Below are positions 25,036-33,688 of a stretch of DNA of 36,856 nucleotides, one piece after another. The notes beneath the pieces were generated by a model that worked only from the letters and a program-made list of their open reading frames with translations, had not been told where the DNA came from and did no database searches. Position 1 is the first letter of the stretch. Each line of letters starts with the position of its first letter. The translations under genes were made by a program, and so were the position numbers. The stretch is from Candidatus Omnitrophota bacterium (GTDB lineage Bacteria; Omnitrophota; Gorgyraeia; JAUYCX01), in NCBI GenBank assembly GCA_030692045.1, contig JAUYCX010000049.1:170643-207498 (forward strand), in the 5' to 3' direction.

Positions 25036-25209
25036 ATGTTGAACGGAAATTTACTCACAATTGATGAAGTAGCCAAATATTTAAGGGTCAAGAAGAGAAC
25101 TATTTACGACTGGCTTAAGAAAGGCAAGATTCCAGCTTCAAAGGCTGTGGGTCAGTGGCGTTTTAAAAAAGAAAAAATAGATGCCTGGTTAGAATCTAGT
25201 CATCATTAA
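25036..25209 (+). CDS. Excisionase/MerR-type helix-turn-helix protein (57 residues)
   Basis: Small DNA-binding protein of the HTH_17/excisionase-like group: LLTIDEVAKYLRVKKRTIYDWLKKGKIPASK (about residues 6-36) is the winged HTH, followed by the wing GQWRFKKEKIDAWL. The family's turn sequence GxWRFxxxxIDxWL is intact. The gene has no SD and a predicted leader of about 3 nt. Its TAA overlaps the left end (TAATTC) of hairpin element D. Such proteins occur in phage excision modules and as small transcription regulators. No integrase is nearby, so a local regulator is more likely. Confidence 0.9.
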   Translation: MLNGNLLTIDEVAKYLRVKKRTIYDWLKKGKIPASKAVGQWRFKKEKIDAWLESSHH

Positions 25210-25266
25210 TTCGCACTTATAACTTACTCATCCGCCTCGGCCGGATTCGTAAGTTATGTGCTCATT
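25208..25266 (+). repeat. Solo junction hairpin element D (HTH gene to ACP)
   Basis: 59 bp from AATTC (its AA belongs to the HTH stop codon) to TCATT, directly followed by AAAGGAG, the SD of the carrier protein gene. The arms contain TATAACTTAC and GTAAGTTATG. The loop has a GC-rich hairpin (ATCCG...CGGAT). Its reverse complement matches both arms of the left hairpin of element C, so D looks like a free half of a composite element. Confidence 0.75.
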
Positions 25267-25279
25267 AAAGGAGTAAAGA

Positions 25280-25537
25280 ATGTTTAAACCACCAGTTAAC
25301 CTAGAACAAGATATCCGTAAACTTGTAGCAGAGGTTTTAGAATCCGAGCCAGAAAAAATTGACGCCGAGGCGAAATTTGTGGAAGACTTGGGTATGGATT
25401 CTATGATGGCTTTGGAGATACTCGCATCTATCGAAAAGCAATACAAAGTAGTTATTCCAGAAGATATGCTACCAAAGTTTACTACCCTTAGCCAAACCGT
25501 CAGTTTAGTCAGGGGTATCTTGGAGAAAAAGAAATAA
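25280..25537 (+). CDS. Acyl carrier protein
   Basis: 85-residue four-helix carrier. The phosphopantetheine attachment site is Ser41 in EDLGMDSMMALEIL, preceded by FVEDLG as in the family. Helix II (MMALEILASIEKQYK) is less acidic than in AcpP of fatty acid synthesis, so this may serve a dedicated pathway; the DSM rather than DSL motif points the same way. SD AAAGGAG is 6 nt upstream. In many genomes acpP is followed by rnc and smc; here smc follows directly and rnc is missing. Confidence 0.9.
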   Translation: MFKPPVNLEQDIRKLVAEVLESEPEKIDAEAKFVEDLGMDSMMALEILASIEKQYKVVIPEDMLPKFTTLSQTVSLVRGILEKKK

Positions 25538-25588
25538 TTTGGTAGTCATAAATGAATTTTTGGGGATTTTTAGAAACGGAGGAAATAA

Positions 25589-28500
25589 ATGTATTTTAAA
25601 AAGTTAGAGATACTCGGTTTTAAATCCTTTGCTGATAAAACTGTTCTAAATTTTGAACCGGGTATTACTGCAATTGTAGGGCCCAATGGCTGCGGAAAAA
25701 GCAATATTTTTGATGCCATCCGCTGGGTTTTGGGTGAGCAGAGCGTTAAATCTTTAAGAGGCACTTCTATGGAGGATGTGATATTCAACGGAACAGATAA
25801 TAAAGCAGGTGTTGGTTTTGCAGAGGTATCTTTAACATTTGCCAATGAAAGCAAAATTCTTCCCATAGAATATGACGAGGTAACTGTAACCAGAAGATTA
25901 TTTCGTTCTGGAGAAAGTGAATATCTATTAAACAAAACACAGGTACGGCTTAAGGATGTTCTGGAATTATTTATGGGCACTGGCATTGGCGCAGAAAGCT
26001 ATTCCCTGGTTGAACAGGGCAGGATTGATTTAATAATCAGCTCCAAGCCAGAAGATAGACGCCTTATTTTTGATGAGGCCGCAGGTATTACTAAATATAA
26101 ATCCAAAAAAAGAGAGGCATTAAATAAACTTGAAGGTACAGAAAATAATTTACTAAGGATAAACGACATTATTGTAGAGGTAAAAAGGCAAATCGGCTCA
26201 ATTGAACGTCAGGCAAACAAGGCCCGGCGTTACAAAGAAGAATTTGAAAAGTTAAAAGAGTTAGAAATTAAGTTTGCCGCATTTGAAGTAAATAATTTAA
26301 AGTCTGAATTGCAAAGGTTATTGTCTGAGGCTTTAATATTAAAGGATAAAGAAGCTAAGGCAAATAATGAAATAGAAGAATTAAATAAAAAACACATCCT
26401 TTATAATTCAAATTTGGAAGAACTTAAAACAGCATCAGAGGAAATTAAGACGCAGGATTTTAAGAGCGAGAGCTCTATAGAGATGGATACAAAGCACATA
26501 GAGCTAAATAAGGAACGCATTGTTGAGGCAAGCAAAGGTATTGCTCGGTTAGAAGAACAAAGAAATCAAATAGACCAAAGGCTGCTCACCCAGAAAGAAA
26601 AAATTGAAAAATTAAAATCTGAAATTTACAATTTAAACGATTTTAAAGAAAATAATACATCCCTTTTAAATGAGAAAACAAAACTTTTAGAGCAAATCGC
26701 CTTAATCCTCAAAAAGGCACAGGAAGATATTGCAAAATCAAAAAAGGCAATCTTAGAAATAACCAGCAGTCAGTCTAAAATAAAAAATGAATTAACAGAT
26801 TGTTTTACACAGATGCAGCAACTCCTAGCGCGTAAACGCCGTCTCGAATTAGAAAAAACCAAGGTTACCTCGGAAAAACAAGAAGAGGAATCAAATTTAG
26901 AAGGCGTGTTAAAAAAAATTAAAGAGGTTCAAAGCAAAATAAATAGCCTTTCAGTTCAAAAGCAAGACTTAGCAAATTCTCTGTTAAATCTGCAAGAACA
27001 ACTTAAAGCCATTAAGCAAAATTCAATTGACTTAGAAAAAGAAGAAGTGACTTTAGAGAGTCAGGAAGAATTCATTGAAGATTTGAAGCTGCAGTATCAG
27101 GAAATGCCGCAGGCAATTAAGGCTATACTTTTAACCTCAGAGGTGCCAGATGCTAATACAACAGGAATCTTAGGAAAGGTTAAAGAGGTTATACCAATTG
27201 AAGATAAGTTTAAGGTATTTCTCGAGGGAAGCGTAATTAAAGAAGATATAAAGCAAATAAAACAAGTTATTTGTGAGACAAAATTTATTGAATTGGATTC
27301 ACAAAAAATTGCACAGAGAATTGAACAGGTTTTAAATTCAATTGAAAAATTAAGACAAGAAGAATTATCTTTAAATAGCAAAATTGAAATAGAAAATGCA
27401 AAGCTTAAAGAATTGGACAATCAAATACATCAAGAACAGATTAGCCAATCCAATGAAGAATTGCGTAAAAATAATATTTTAGAACTGGTTAATAAATTTA
27501 ACTCAGAGTTAGATTTAATCTCTGACGAGCTTAAGGAAACAGAGGTTTCTTTAGAAAAACTAAAAATTAAGGACTCTTGGTTTAAAGAACAAAGTGAAGC
27601 CCAAGACGCGCAATTTAATCAAACCCAAAATGCAATTAATTCAAACCAAGAGCTAATCAGCCTAAAAACAAAGGAAAGGGAAGGCGTTTGTGTTAATTTG
27701 GCACAAATTGAAACTGAGTTAAGCTCCTTTAAAGATAAAGAAACCTCGCTTAAGGATAGTCTAATATCATTAGAAGAAACACAAAATCACGATTGCGGCG
27801 AATTAAAGAGAATAGAAAAAGAATCACAAGAATTGACACAAAAGATTAGTACAATAGAAGCCAACAATATTGAATTAGAGCAAAAAATTAATCAAGCCCT
27901 TACTCATAAACAATCGCTTCAATTGCAGTTTAAAGAGACAGATTTAAAGATAAACAATTTAACAGACATAGCTAAAGAAGAGCAGGCAAAAATTGGTTTG
28001 TTTAGGCAGGAATTAGACAAAATTATCAATATTTCTCACGAAATAAAAATGCAGGAGCAAGAATTATCTTTTAAAGAGCAATCAATAAAAGAAAGGCTCT
28101 TGCAGTCATATAAGGCAAATTTAGAAGAGCTGAAAAGTATTTGCCAAGAGGCAATTGATGTTAGCTTGTTAAGCAATCAAATAGCTCAATTGAAAAAAAG
28201 GGTGGAGTCTTTTGGAAATGTAAATCTTGTGGCAATTGAAGAATACGAAGAATTAAAACAGCGTTTTGAATTTTTAAATCAACAAAGAGAAGACCTATTA
28301 GCGGCAAAGGAACAATTACATTCAACCATTTCCAAGATTAATCGAACCACCAAACAATTATTCTTGGATACCTTTGAAAAAGTAAAGGAGGAGTTTAAGA
28401 TTTATTTTAAACTGCTTTTTGGCGGCGGAGAGGCACAGTTGATTTTGATAAATTCTGAAGATGTCTTGGAAACCGGCATTGAAATAGTAGTTAGACCCCC

Positions 28501-28861
28501 GGGAAAAAAGTTACAGAGCATTTCTTTGTTATCTGGTGGCGAAAAGGCATTAACCGCGGCTGCGTTAATTTTTGGGGTTTTTAAAGTAAAGCCCAGCCCA
28601 TTTTGTATCTTAGATGAAATTGATGCGGCTTTAGATGAATCTAATATTGGACGCTTTGCCTATCTTTTAAAAGATTTTGCCAAGATTTCCCAGTTTATTA
28701 TTATCACGCACAATAAAAAAACTATTGTGAATGCAGATGTGATGTATGGCATTACTATGCAAGAAACCGGGATTTCCAAAATTGTTTCGGTGAAATTTGC
28801 CAACAGAACCGAAGAGAATATAACCGAAGACAAAAAAGAGGTTGTAGCTAGTCCAGCCTAA
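25589..28861 (+). CDS. smc: Chromosome segregation protein SMC with a shortened hinge
   Basis: Chromosome condensation ATPase. The N-terminal head has Walker A GPNGCGKSN (31-39) and LRGTSMEDVIFNG. The C-terminal head has the signature LLSGGEKALTAAALIF (about 980) and Walker B CILDEIDAALDESN (about 1010). Two coiled-coil arms (about 165-505 and 575-905) are of equal length, as expected. Between them the hinge is only about 65 residues (507-572: GILGKVKEVIPIEDKFKVFLEG...VICETKFIELDS) against roughly 150-190 normally, and resembles only the second hinge subdomain. The total is 1090 residues, against about 1190 in Bacillus. SD GGAGG fixes the start. The stop overlaps that of the convergent GGDEF gene. 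Confidence 0.95.
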   Translation: MYFKKLEILGFKSFADKTVLNFEPGITAIVGPNGCGKSNIFDAIRWVLGEQSVKSLRGTSMEDVIFNGTDNKAGVGFAEVSLTFANESKILPIEYDEVTVTRRLFRSGESEYLLNKTQVRLKDVLELFMGTGIGAESYSLVEQGRIDLIISSKPEDRRLIFDEAAGITKYKSKKREALNKLEGTENNLLRINDIIVEVKRQIGSIERQANKARRYKEEFEKLKELEIKFAAFEVNNLKSELQRLLSEALILKDKEAKANNEIEELNKKHILYNSNLEELKTASEEIKTQDFKSESSIEMDTKHIELNKERIVEASKGIARLEEQRNQIDQRLLTQKEKIEKLKSEIYNLNDFKENNTSLLNEKTKLLEQIALILKKAQEDIAKSKKAILEITSSQSKIKNELTDCFTQMQQLLARKRRLELEKTKVTSEKQEEESNLEGVLKKIKEVQSKINSLSVQKQDLANSLLNLQEQLKAIKQNSIDLEKEEVTLESQEEFIEDLKLQYQEMPQAIKAILLTSEVPDANTTGILGKVKEVIPIEDKFKVFLEGSVIKEDIKQIKQVICETKFIELDSQKIAQRIEQVLNSIEKLRQEELSLNSKIEIENAKLKELDNQIHQEQISQSNEELRKNNILELVNKFNSELDLISDELKETEVSLEKLKIKDSWFKEQSEAQDAQFNQTQNAINSNQELISLKTKEREGVCVNLAQIETELSSFKDKETSLKDSLISLEETQNHDCGELKRIEKESQELTQKISTIEANNIELEQKINQALTHKQSLQLQFKETDLKINNLTDIAKEEQAKIGLFRQELDKIINISHEIKMQEQELSFKEQSIKERLLQSYKANLEELKSICQEAIDVSLLSNQIAQLKKRVESFGNVNLVAIEEYEELKQRFEFLNQQREDLLAAKEQLHSTISKINRTTKQLFLDTFEKVKEEFKIYFKLLFGGGEAQLILINSEDVLETGIEIVVRPPGKKLQSISLLSGGEKALTAAALIFGVFKVKPSPFCILDEIDAALDESNIGRFAYLLKDFAKISQFIIITHNKKTIVNADVMYGITMQETGISKIVSVKFANRTEENITEDKKEVVASPA

Positions 28862-30051
28862 TCCAGAACGGCAGAAGTTTTGTTCTTGCCCTCTGCCTTT
28901 GCCTTATACATCAATTTATCAGCACATTCAATAAGCTGTGATTTTGTTTGGGCATCATCAGGAAGGGTAGCTAAGCCAATGCTTGCGGTTAGCTGTTTGT
29001 TGGGTTGGGTTTCTTCGTTTGGGAAATTGTGGTTGACAATTATTTCTCTTAGCCTTTCGGCAATAAAATAGGCTTCCTTTTTACTCGTCTGCGGAAGAAT
29101 TATTGCAAATTCCTCTCCGCCGTAACGACAGACATAATCCATTTTCCTAGAATAGTTTTTTATAATCCGCGCGATTTCTTCAAGTATCATATCGCCTTTC
29201 TGGTGGCCGTAGGTATCGTTATAGACTTTGAAAAAATCCATATCCAGCATAATTAGACTAAGGGGCAAATGCAAAGCCTTGGCGCGTTCGAGTTCTTCTT
29301 GGAGGATAAACTGGAAATATCCGTGATTCCAGAGGTTAGTTAATGAATCTGTATGGCTTCTAATTAATGTTCGTTCATAAAGACAGGAGTTCTCAATAGC
29401 AAGCCCTGCTTGGTTGGCTAACATAATAAATATTCTCATATCATCTTTGGTAATGGGCTTTTTGGTAAAAATATTATCTGCTAAAATTATACCATTTACT
29501 TTGTCTTTTGCCTTTAAAGGGACAATTGCCAATTCCTCGGTATCTAGAATCTTTAACAGAGGGTCGTTAGTATATTTTAGGATAGTGTCTTTAGTTAGAT
29601 GCAAAGGCATACCATCCATTATTGCCATTGCCAAAAGCCCGCCTTGCTTTTCATCCAAAGAAATCTTTAAATGCGTAACAGTGCGATTAAATTGCGAATC
29701 AAACATTTTGCCAGATAATTTATATGCATTAATGAGGTCATCAAAATTCATCTGTTCTGATTCAATATTTTTCCAGATTTTGTCTGCCTCCTCACCTGTG
29801 TCTGGACCAATACCCATTTTTCCTTCGATAATGCGCTCTTTTTCATTAACCAAAAATAACATTGCCCGGTTAAAGCCAAGACCCGTGTGAGCAGTAACCC
29901 CAGTTAAAATTATATAAAGAATTTCATCAAGCTTAAGGGTGGTACGCATGGCATTGCCAATTTCATAAAGAATAGATAACTCCATGCGCGCTGCCACTAT
30001 TTCTTCTTGCAACTTTTGCAATTGTTCTTTGGTTAAAATTTCTTCTGGCAT
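28858..30051 (-). CDS. GAF-GGDEF diguanylate cyclase
   Basis: The only gene on the - strand. A short coiled coil (LTKEQLQKLQEEIVAARMEL) leads into a GAF sensor domain (about residues 31-226) and a C-terminal GGDEF domain with GGEEF at 311-315, so c-di-GMP synthesis from two GTP is expected. An inhibitory I-site RKMD lies at 302-305, exactly five residues before GGEEF, suggesting product feedback. There are no transmembrane segments, so it is cytosolic. ATG 30051 is chosen because the promoter at 30069-30097 would start the RNA near 30062, excluding GTG 30078. Its product may feed the GEMM-I riboswitch at 20851. Confidence 0.95.
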   Translation of the reverse strand: MPEEILTKEQLQKLQEEIVAARMELSILYEIGNAMRTTLKLDEILYIILTGVTAHTGLGFNRAMLFLVNEKERIIEGKMGIGPDTGEEADKIWKNIESEQMNFDDLINAYKLSGKMFDSQFNRTVTHLKISLDEKQGGLLAMAIMDGMPLHLTKDTILKYTNDPLLKILDTEELAIVPLKAKDKVNGIILADNIFTKKPITKDDMRIFIMLANQAGLAIENSCLYERTLIRSHTDSLTNLWNHGYFQFILQEELERAKALHLPLSLIMLDMDFFKVYNDTYGHQKGDMILEEIARIIKNYSRKMDYVCRYGGEEFAIILPQTSKKEAYFIAERLREIIVNHNFPNEETQPNKQLTASIGLATLPDDAQTKSQLIECADKLMYKAKAEGKNKTSAVLD

Positions 30052-30068
30052 ATCAATCACTCTTTGTA

Positions 30069-30097
30069 AAGATAACACCTTTTAGGAAAAATGTCAA
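30069..30097 (-). promoter_or_regulatory. Sigma-70 type promoter for the GGDEF gene
   Basis: Read on the - strand: -35 TTGACA (30097-30092), 17-bp spacer, -10 TATCTT (30074-30069). The leader to ATG 30051 would be about 11 nt. Confidence 0.65.
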
Positions 30098-30200
30098 GAT
30101 AGCCTCTGAAATACATGATGTAAATTGGTCTATTATTGTAAGTCTTTGTAATGCAAATATTTACAAATTAGAATTCTTCATTTCTTTTGAAAGCGCTTCC

Positions 30201-30229
30201 TTGACACTGCCTATATGATATGTTATACT
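30201..30229 (+). promoter_or_regulatory. Sigma-70 type promoter for cvpA-dnaG-rpoD
   Basis: -35 TTGACA (30201-30206), 17-bp spacer, -10 TATACT (30224-30229). The leader to the cvpA ATG is about 38 nt. It diverges from the GGDEF promoter. Confidence 0.8.
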
Positions 30230-30273
30230 TGAATAACTAATTTATAATAGGATTATTAAATTCTTACAATTTT

Positions 30274-30849
30274 ATGAATTTTGAACTCTTAAAAAAATTA
30301 AATTGGGTGGATATATGTGTTTTTTTATTTATTGTAAGGACGCTTTATATTGGTTTGAAGCGCGGATTGGTTGTAGAATTTTTCAAGCTCTTAGGCGTGT
30401 ATCTGGCGATAGTTATCTCTTTCCATTATTATGCTCGCATCGCTAATTTTTTAAATTCTAAAAGCCCCCTGCCTTTGGATTTTGCTGATTTTCTTTCCTT
30501 GTTAGTTTTAGCCGGCTTTATAATTTTAGTTTTTAAATTTATTAGAGAGGGATTTACAGCCTTAATCAAGGCTGAAGCCAAGCCCGTTTTTGATAAATGG
30601 GCAGGCTTTATTTTTTCCCTGTTAAGAGCTTTTCTTTTAAGCAGCCTCGTTATTGTAATTTTATTTATAAGTAATATAACTTATGTAACCAGCTCTATTA
30701 CAAACTCCTTTTCTCAAAATTATTTCTTAAATCTTGCCCCGCGTATTTATAGCGGTTGTTTTGAAAACTTAATTGTTAAATTATTTCCCAGCGAGCAACT
30801 CAATCAGTCGTTATTTGATTCTTTAGAATCTGCAAAAGAAAATAAGTGA
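30274..30849 (+). CDS. cvpA: CvpA family membrane protein
   Basis: 191 residues with four hydrophobic segments. The N-terminal family motif NWVDICVFLFIVRTLYIGLKRGLVVEFFKLLGVYLA is clear, and the second half has the paired helices FADFLSLLVLAGFIILVFKFI and WAGFIFSLLRAFLLSSLVIVILF. CvpA is linked in E. coli to colicin V production and envelope homeostasis; its molecular function is not established. The TGA stop is followed at once by hairpin region F. Confidence 0.85.
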   Translation: MNFELLKKLNWVDICVFLFIVRTLYIGLKRGLVVEFFKLLGVYLAIVISFHYYARIANFLNSKSPLPLDFADFLSLLVLAGFIILVFKFIREGFTALIKAEAKPVFDKWAGFIFSLLRAFLLSSLVIVILFISNITYVTSSITNSFSQNYFLNLAPRIYSGCFENLIVKLFPSEQLNQSLFDSLESAKENK

Positions 30850-30944
30850 GGACATAAGTTATCTGCTTCCGCCAAAATCTTCGATTTTGGCGAGATCTCG
30901 TCATTTCGCCCGCCTTCTTGATGGCGAGGCGAATGACGGACATT
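30845..30944 (+). repeat. Junction hairpin region F (cvpA to NIF3-like gene)
   Basis: 100 bp from the cvpA stop (AGTGA) to CATT, just before the SD GGAGG. The left end GGACATAAGTTAT resembles the left arms of elements A-E, but no matching right arm is evident. Inside are three structures: CGCCAAAATC/GATTTTGGCG (10-bp stem, 3-nt loop, 30870-30892), the palindrome CGAGATCTCG (30891-30900), and an imperfect stem between GTCATTTCGCCCGCC (30900-30914) and GGCGAGGCGAATGAC (30923-30937). No T-tract follows, so termination is unlikely. Confidence 0.6.
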
Positions 30945-30961
30945 TAAGGAGGTAGGTCCAA

Positions 30962-31915
30962 TTGAATTTAGGTAAATTTTATGAGTTGATAGTTAAATTT
31001 GGAAGTCAAGCAGATTTAAGAGGAAAAAGCTTTTTAGTAAAAGAGCTTAAGAAACTTAAATTAAGCTACAGAAAATTAAAAAAGGAAGATAAAAAATTCT
31101 TTGATTTAGAAAGCCTTAAAAATCCTTTTTCAGATTCGCGTTTGCTTTTTGGCGATGCAAAAACTGAAATTAAGAAAATTTTGGTTGGCATTGACATAGA
31201 TGTAGCTGAATTGCTCTTGGCAGATAAGATAAGGTCAATGGGCAAAAGAATTGATTTAGTTATGGCGCATCATCCTCAGGGTATTGCCTTGGCAGGCTTA
31301 CCGGAGGTTATGTTTTTACAGATAAATCTTTTAGAAAAACAAGGCATTCCTTTTGATATCGCTAAGGATTTTATGGAAAAGCGCATAAAAGAGGTAGAGA
31401 GAAGGGTTTTATCTGCCAATCATTCGCGCGTAGTGGATGCAGCTAAGCTTTTAGGTATTCCTTTTATCTGCGCTCACACGGTTGCAGATAATTTTGTCTG
31501 TTGTTTCCTTCAACAACTAATGGATAAAAGAAAGCCCAAAACCTTAGGCGATATTCTGAAAATATTATTACAGATTCCTGAATATAGGTTAGCGGCATTG
31601 AATAAAAGTGGTCCCAAGATTTTATCAGGAGATAGCAAAAGTAAAGCCGGAAAAATTTTTGTAGATATGACCGGAGGCACAGAAGGCTCTAAAGAGCTTT
31701 TTGGCCGGCTTTCACAGGCTGGTATTCAGACAATTATCGCAATGCACCTCTCTGAAGAACACTTTGCCAAGATTAAGGATGAACACATAAATGTAATTAT
31801 TGCCGGCCACATAGCTTCAGACGCCATTGGCTTAAATTTGCTTTTAGACAGATTAGAAAAATATGCTAAGTTTGAAATTATGGGTTGCTCTGGATTTAGG
31901 AGGTTTAAGCGATAA
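30962..31915 (+). CDS. NIF3-like (NGG1p-interacting factor) metal-binding protein
   Basis: 317 residues starting at TTG, with GGAGG 9 nt upstream supporting that start. NIF3-type features are a short strand then KILVGIDIDVAELLLADKI, the metal-site VMAHHPQG, SANHSRVVDAAKLLGIPFICAHTVADN, and a C-terminal AGHIASDAIGLNLLLDRLEKYAKFEIMGCSGFRR. The N-terminal ~75 residues are basic and extra to the short NIF3 form. The molecular role of NIF3 is not settled; GTP cyclohydrolase I-like names are common in annotation. Position next to dnaG-rpoD recalls the rpoD-trmK-nif3 order of Firmicutes. Confidence 0.65.
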   Translation: MNLGKFYELIVKFGSQADLRGKSFLVKELKKLKLSYRKLKKEDKKFFDLESLKNPFSDSRLLFGDAKTEIKKILVGIDIDVAELLLADKIRSMGKRIDLVMAHHPQGIALAGLPEVMFLQINLLEKQGIPFDIAKDFMEKRIKEVERRVLSANHSRVVDAAKLLGIPFICAHTVADNFVCCFLQQLMDKRKPKTLGDILKILLQIPEYRLAALNKSGPKILSGDSKSKAGKIFVDMTGGTEGSKELFGRLSQAGIQTIIAMHLSEEHFAKIKDEHINVIIAGHIASDAIGLNLLLDRLEKYAKFEIMGCSGFRRFKR

Positions 31916-33685
31916 ATGGCAGGACTGATTCCTGAAGATATTATTAATCAAGTTCTTGACCGCGTGGATATCGTAGAGATTATCTCAAGTTACTTACCCT
32001 TAAAACGCGCAGGCAGAAATTTTAAAGCACTTTGCCCTTTTCATCATGAAAAAACCGCCTCTTTTACGGTTAATCCGGATAAACAAATTTATCATTGCTT
32101 TGGCTGCGGAGTAGGCGGCAATGTATTTAATTTTGTGATGCGCCAGGAAAGGATGGAATTTCCTGAAGCAGTTGAGATGTTGGCTAAAAAGCTGGGCATA
32201 AATTTACCCAAACCAGAATTTAAAAATCAACATACATTAAATTTAAACCAACAATTGTACAAATTAAATGAGTTGGCATGCGACTTTTATCATCAGACAC
32301 TCTGTGAATTACCTCAAGGAAAGATAGCTTTTGTATACCTAGAGAAACGAAAGGTAGATTTAGCAACTATAAAGAGGTTTAAACTGGGCTTTGCACCCGA
32401 TAAATGGGATGGTCTTTTAAATTTTATCAGAGGCAAGGGCATAGGCTTAAGTCTTTTGGAAAAATCCGGCCTTATCATTGCCAAAGAAAACAAGGATGGC
32501 TTTTATGACAGATTTAGAAACAGGGTTAGCTTTCCTATTTTTGATATAAAGTCTCGGATTATCGGATTTGGCGCCCGGCTTTTAGAAAGCAGTGAGTCTG
32601 CCAAGTATATAAATTCGCCAGAAACGCCAATTTATATCAAGGGAAATAATCTTTACGGCTTAAATTTTTCCAAAGATGCAATTAGAGACAAGGATTTTGC
32701 AATTATTGTGGAGGGTTATTTAGATTTTATTACTCCTTTTAAGGCGGGTATTGAAAATATTGTTGCTTCATTAGGCACTGCCTTAACTGAAGAGCAGATA
32801 AGAATTTTAAAAAGATATACCCACAATTGTATAATGCTTTTTGATGCAGATTCTGCAGGAGAGCTGGCAACACTGCGTAGTTTAGATATTCTTCTGGAGG
32901 AAGGAATGAATGTGAAGGTGGCAACTTTACCCTCTGGCTTTGACCCTGATTCCTTTGTAAATAAATTTGGTGCCGAACCATTTAAGGAAATAATTAAGCA
33001 GGCAAAGGCGCTTTTCGAATATAAATTGGATTTATGTTTAAATAAATTTAACTGCAAGGAAGTGGAGGGAAAGTCAAGAATTGCTGGTGAAATGCTTCCC
33101 ACAGTTAATAAATTTCCCAATGCAGTGTTAAGGTTTGGCTATTTAAAGAAGCTTTCAGAGGTTTTATCTGTAGATGAGCAGGCTCTGCTTATTGAATTAA
33201 AAAAATTGAAACAATCAAACCCATATTTTTCATCTAAAGATAAAGAAACCAGCTTCAAGAAATTATCAGCCACAAGTTCCGTAGAAAAAATGATTTTAAA
33301 ATTGTTGCTGGCGGAAAACAAATTTATTGAGCAATTTAAGGATAACTTAGATATTTCAGATTTCGAGGATTCTTGTATGAAAGAGATAATCACAGCTATC
33401 TTAGATTTTGTTTCTCAAGGTAAAGAGGTTACTGCCCATAAATTAATAAATCGTCTGGAAAGTCGTATTGCACATGAAACAATTTCAGAGCTCTGTACAC
33501 AGGATGATTTATTGGTAGTGGATAAAGAAAAAGTCTTTAAGGAATGTTTAGAGCGATTAAAAAAGGAAAGATTAAAAGCCAGGTGTAAGCAGTTGCAACA
33601 AGAGATACATTTGGCAGAAGCAAGCGGCAATAATGAAAAGGCGTATAAATTATTTACAGAATATAATCAACTAATCAAAGGATAA
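31916..33685 (+). CDS. dnaG: DNA primase
   Basis: Makes RNA primers for replication. The N-terminal zinc finger has C40, H43, C61 and C64 (CPFHHEK, HCFGCG). The TOPRIM catalytic core (about 260-345) has VEGYLDFI and the metal-binding LFDADSAGELA. The C-terminal ~140 residues are the helicase-binding domain. The length of 589 residues is normal. The ATG directly follows the TAA of the NIF3-like gene, and rpoD follows after 3 bp, so this is the classical macromolecular synthesis operon lacking rpsU. Confidence 0.97.
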   Translation: MAGLIPEDIINQVLDRVDIVEIISSYLPLKRAGRNFKALCPFHHEKTASFTVNPDKQIYHCFGCGVGGNVFNFVMRQERMEFPEAVEMLAKKLGINLPKPEFKNQHTLNLNQQLYKLNELACDFYHQTLCELPQGKIAFVYLEKRKVDLATIKRFKLGFAPDKWDGLLNFIRGKGIGLSLLEKSGLIIAKENKDGFYDRFRNRVSFPIFDIKSRIIGFGARLLESSESAKYINSPETPIYIKGNNLYGLNFSKDAIRDKDFAIIVEGYLDFITPFKAGIENIVASLGTALTEEQIRILKRYTHNCIMLFDADSAGELATLRSLDILLEEGMNVKVATLPSGFDPDSFVNKFGAEPFKEIIKQAKALFEYKLDLCLNKFNCKEVEGKSRIAGEMLPTVNKFPNAVLRFGYLKKLSEVLSVDEQALLIELKKLKQSNPYFSSKDKETSFKKLSATSSVEKMILKLLLAENKFIEQFKDNLDISDFEDSCMKEIITAILDFVSQGKEVTAHKLINRLESRIAHETISELCTQDDLLVVDKEKVFKECLERLKKERLKARCKQLQQEIHLAEASGNNEKAYKLFTEYNQLIKG

Positions 33686-33688
33686 AAA

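Noticed and set aside
25570-25986. 138-codon ORF on the - strand at the start of smc
   Set aside because: It opposes the highly conserved SMC head and shows no family features.
29414-29890. 158-codon ORF on the + strand
   Set aside because: It is a shadow of the GAF-GGDEF gene, which has clear domain motifs and its own promoter on the other strand.
30870-30937. Strong hairpins as intrinsic terminators after cvpA
   Set aside because: No T-tract follows, and the next gene has an SD immediately downstream with no promoter in between.
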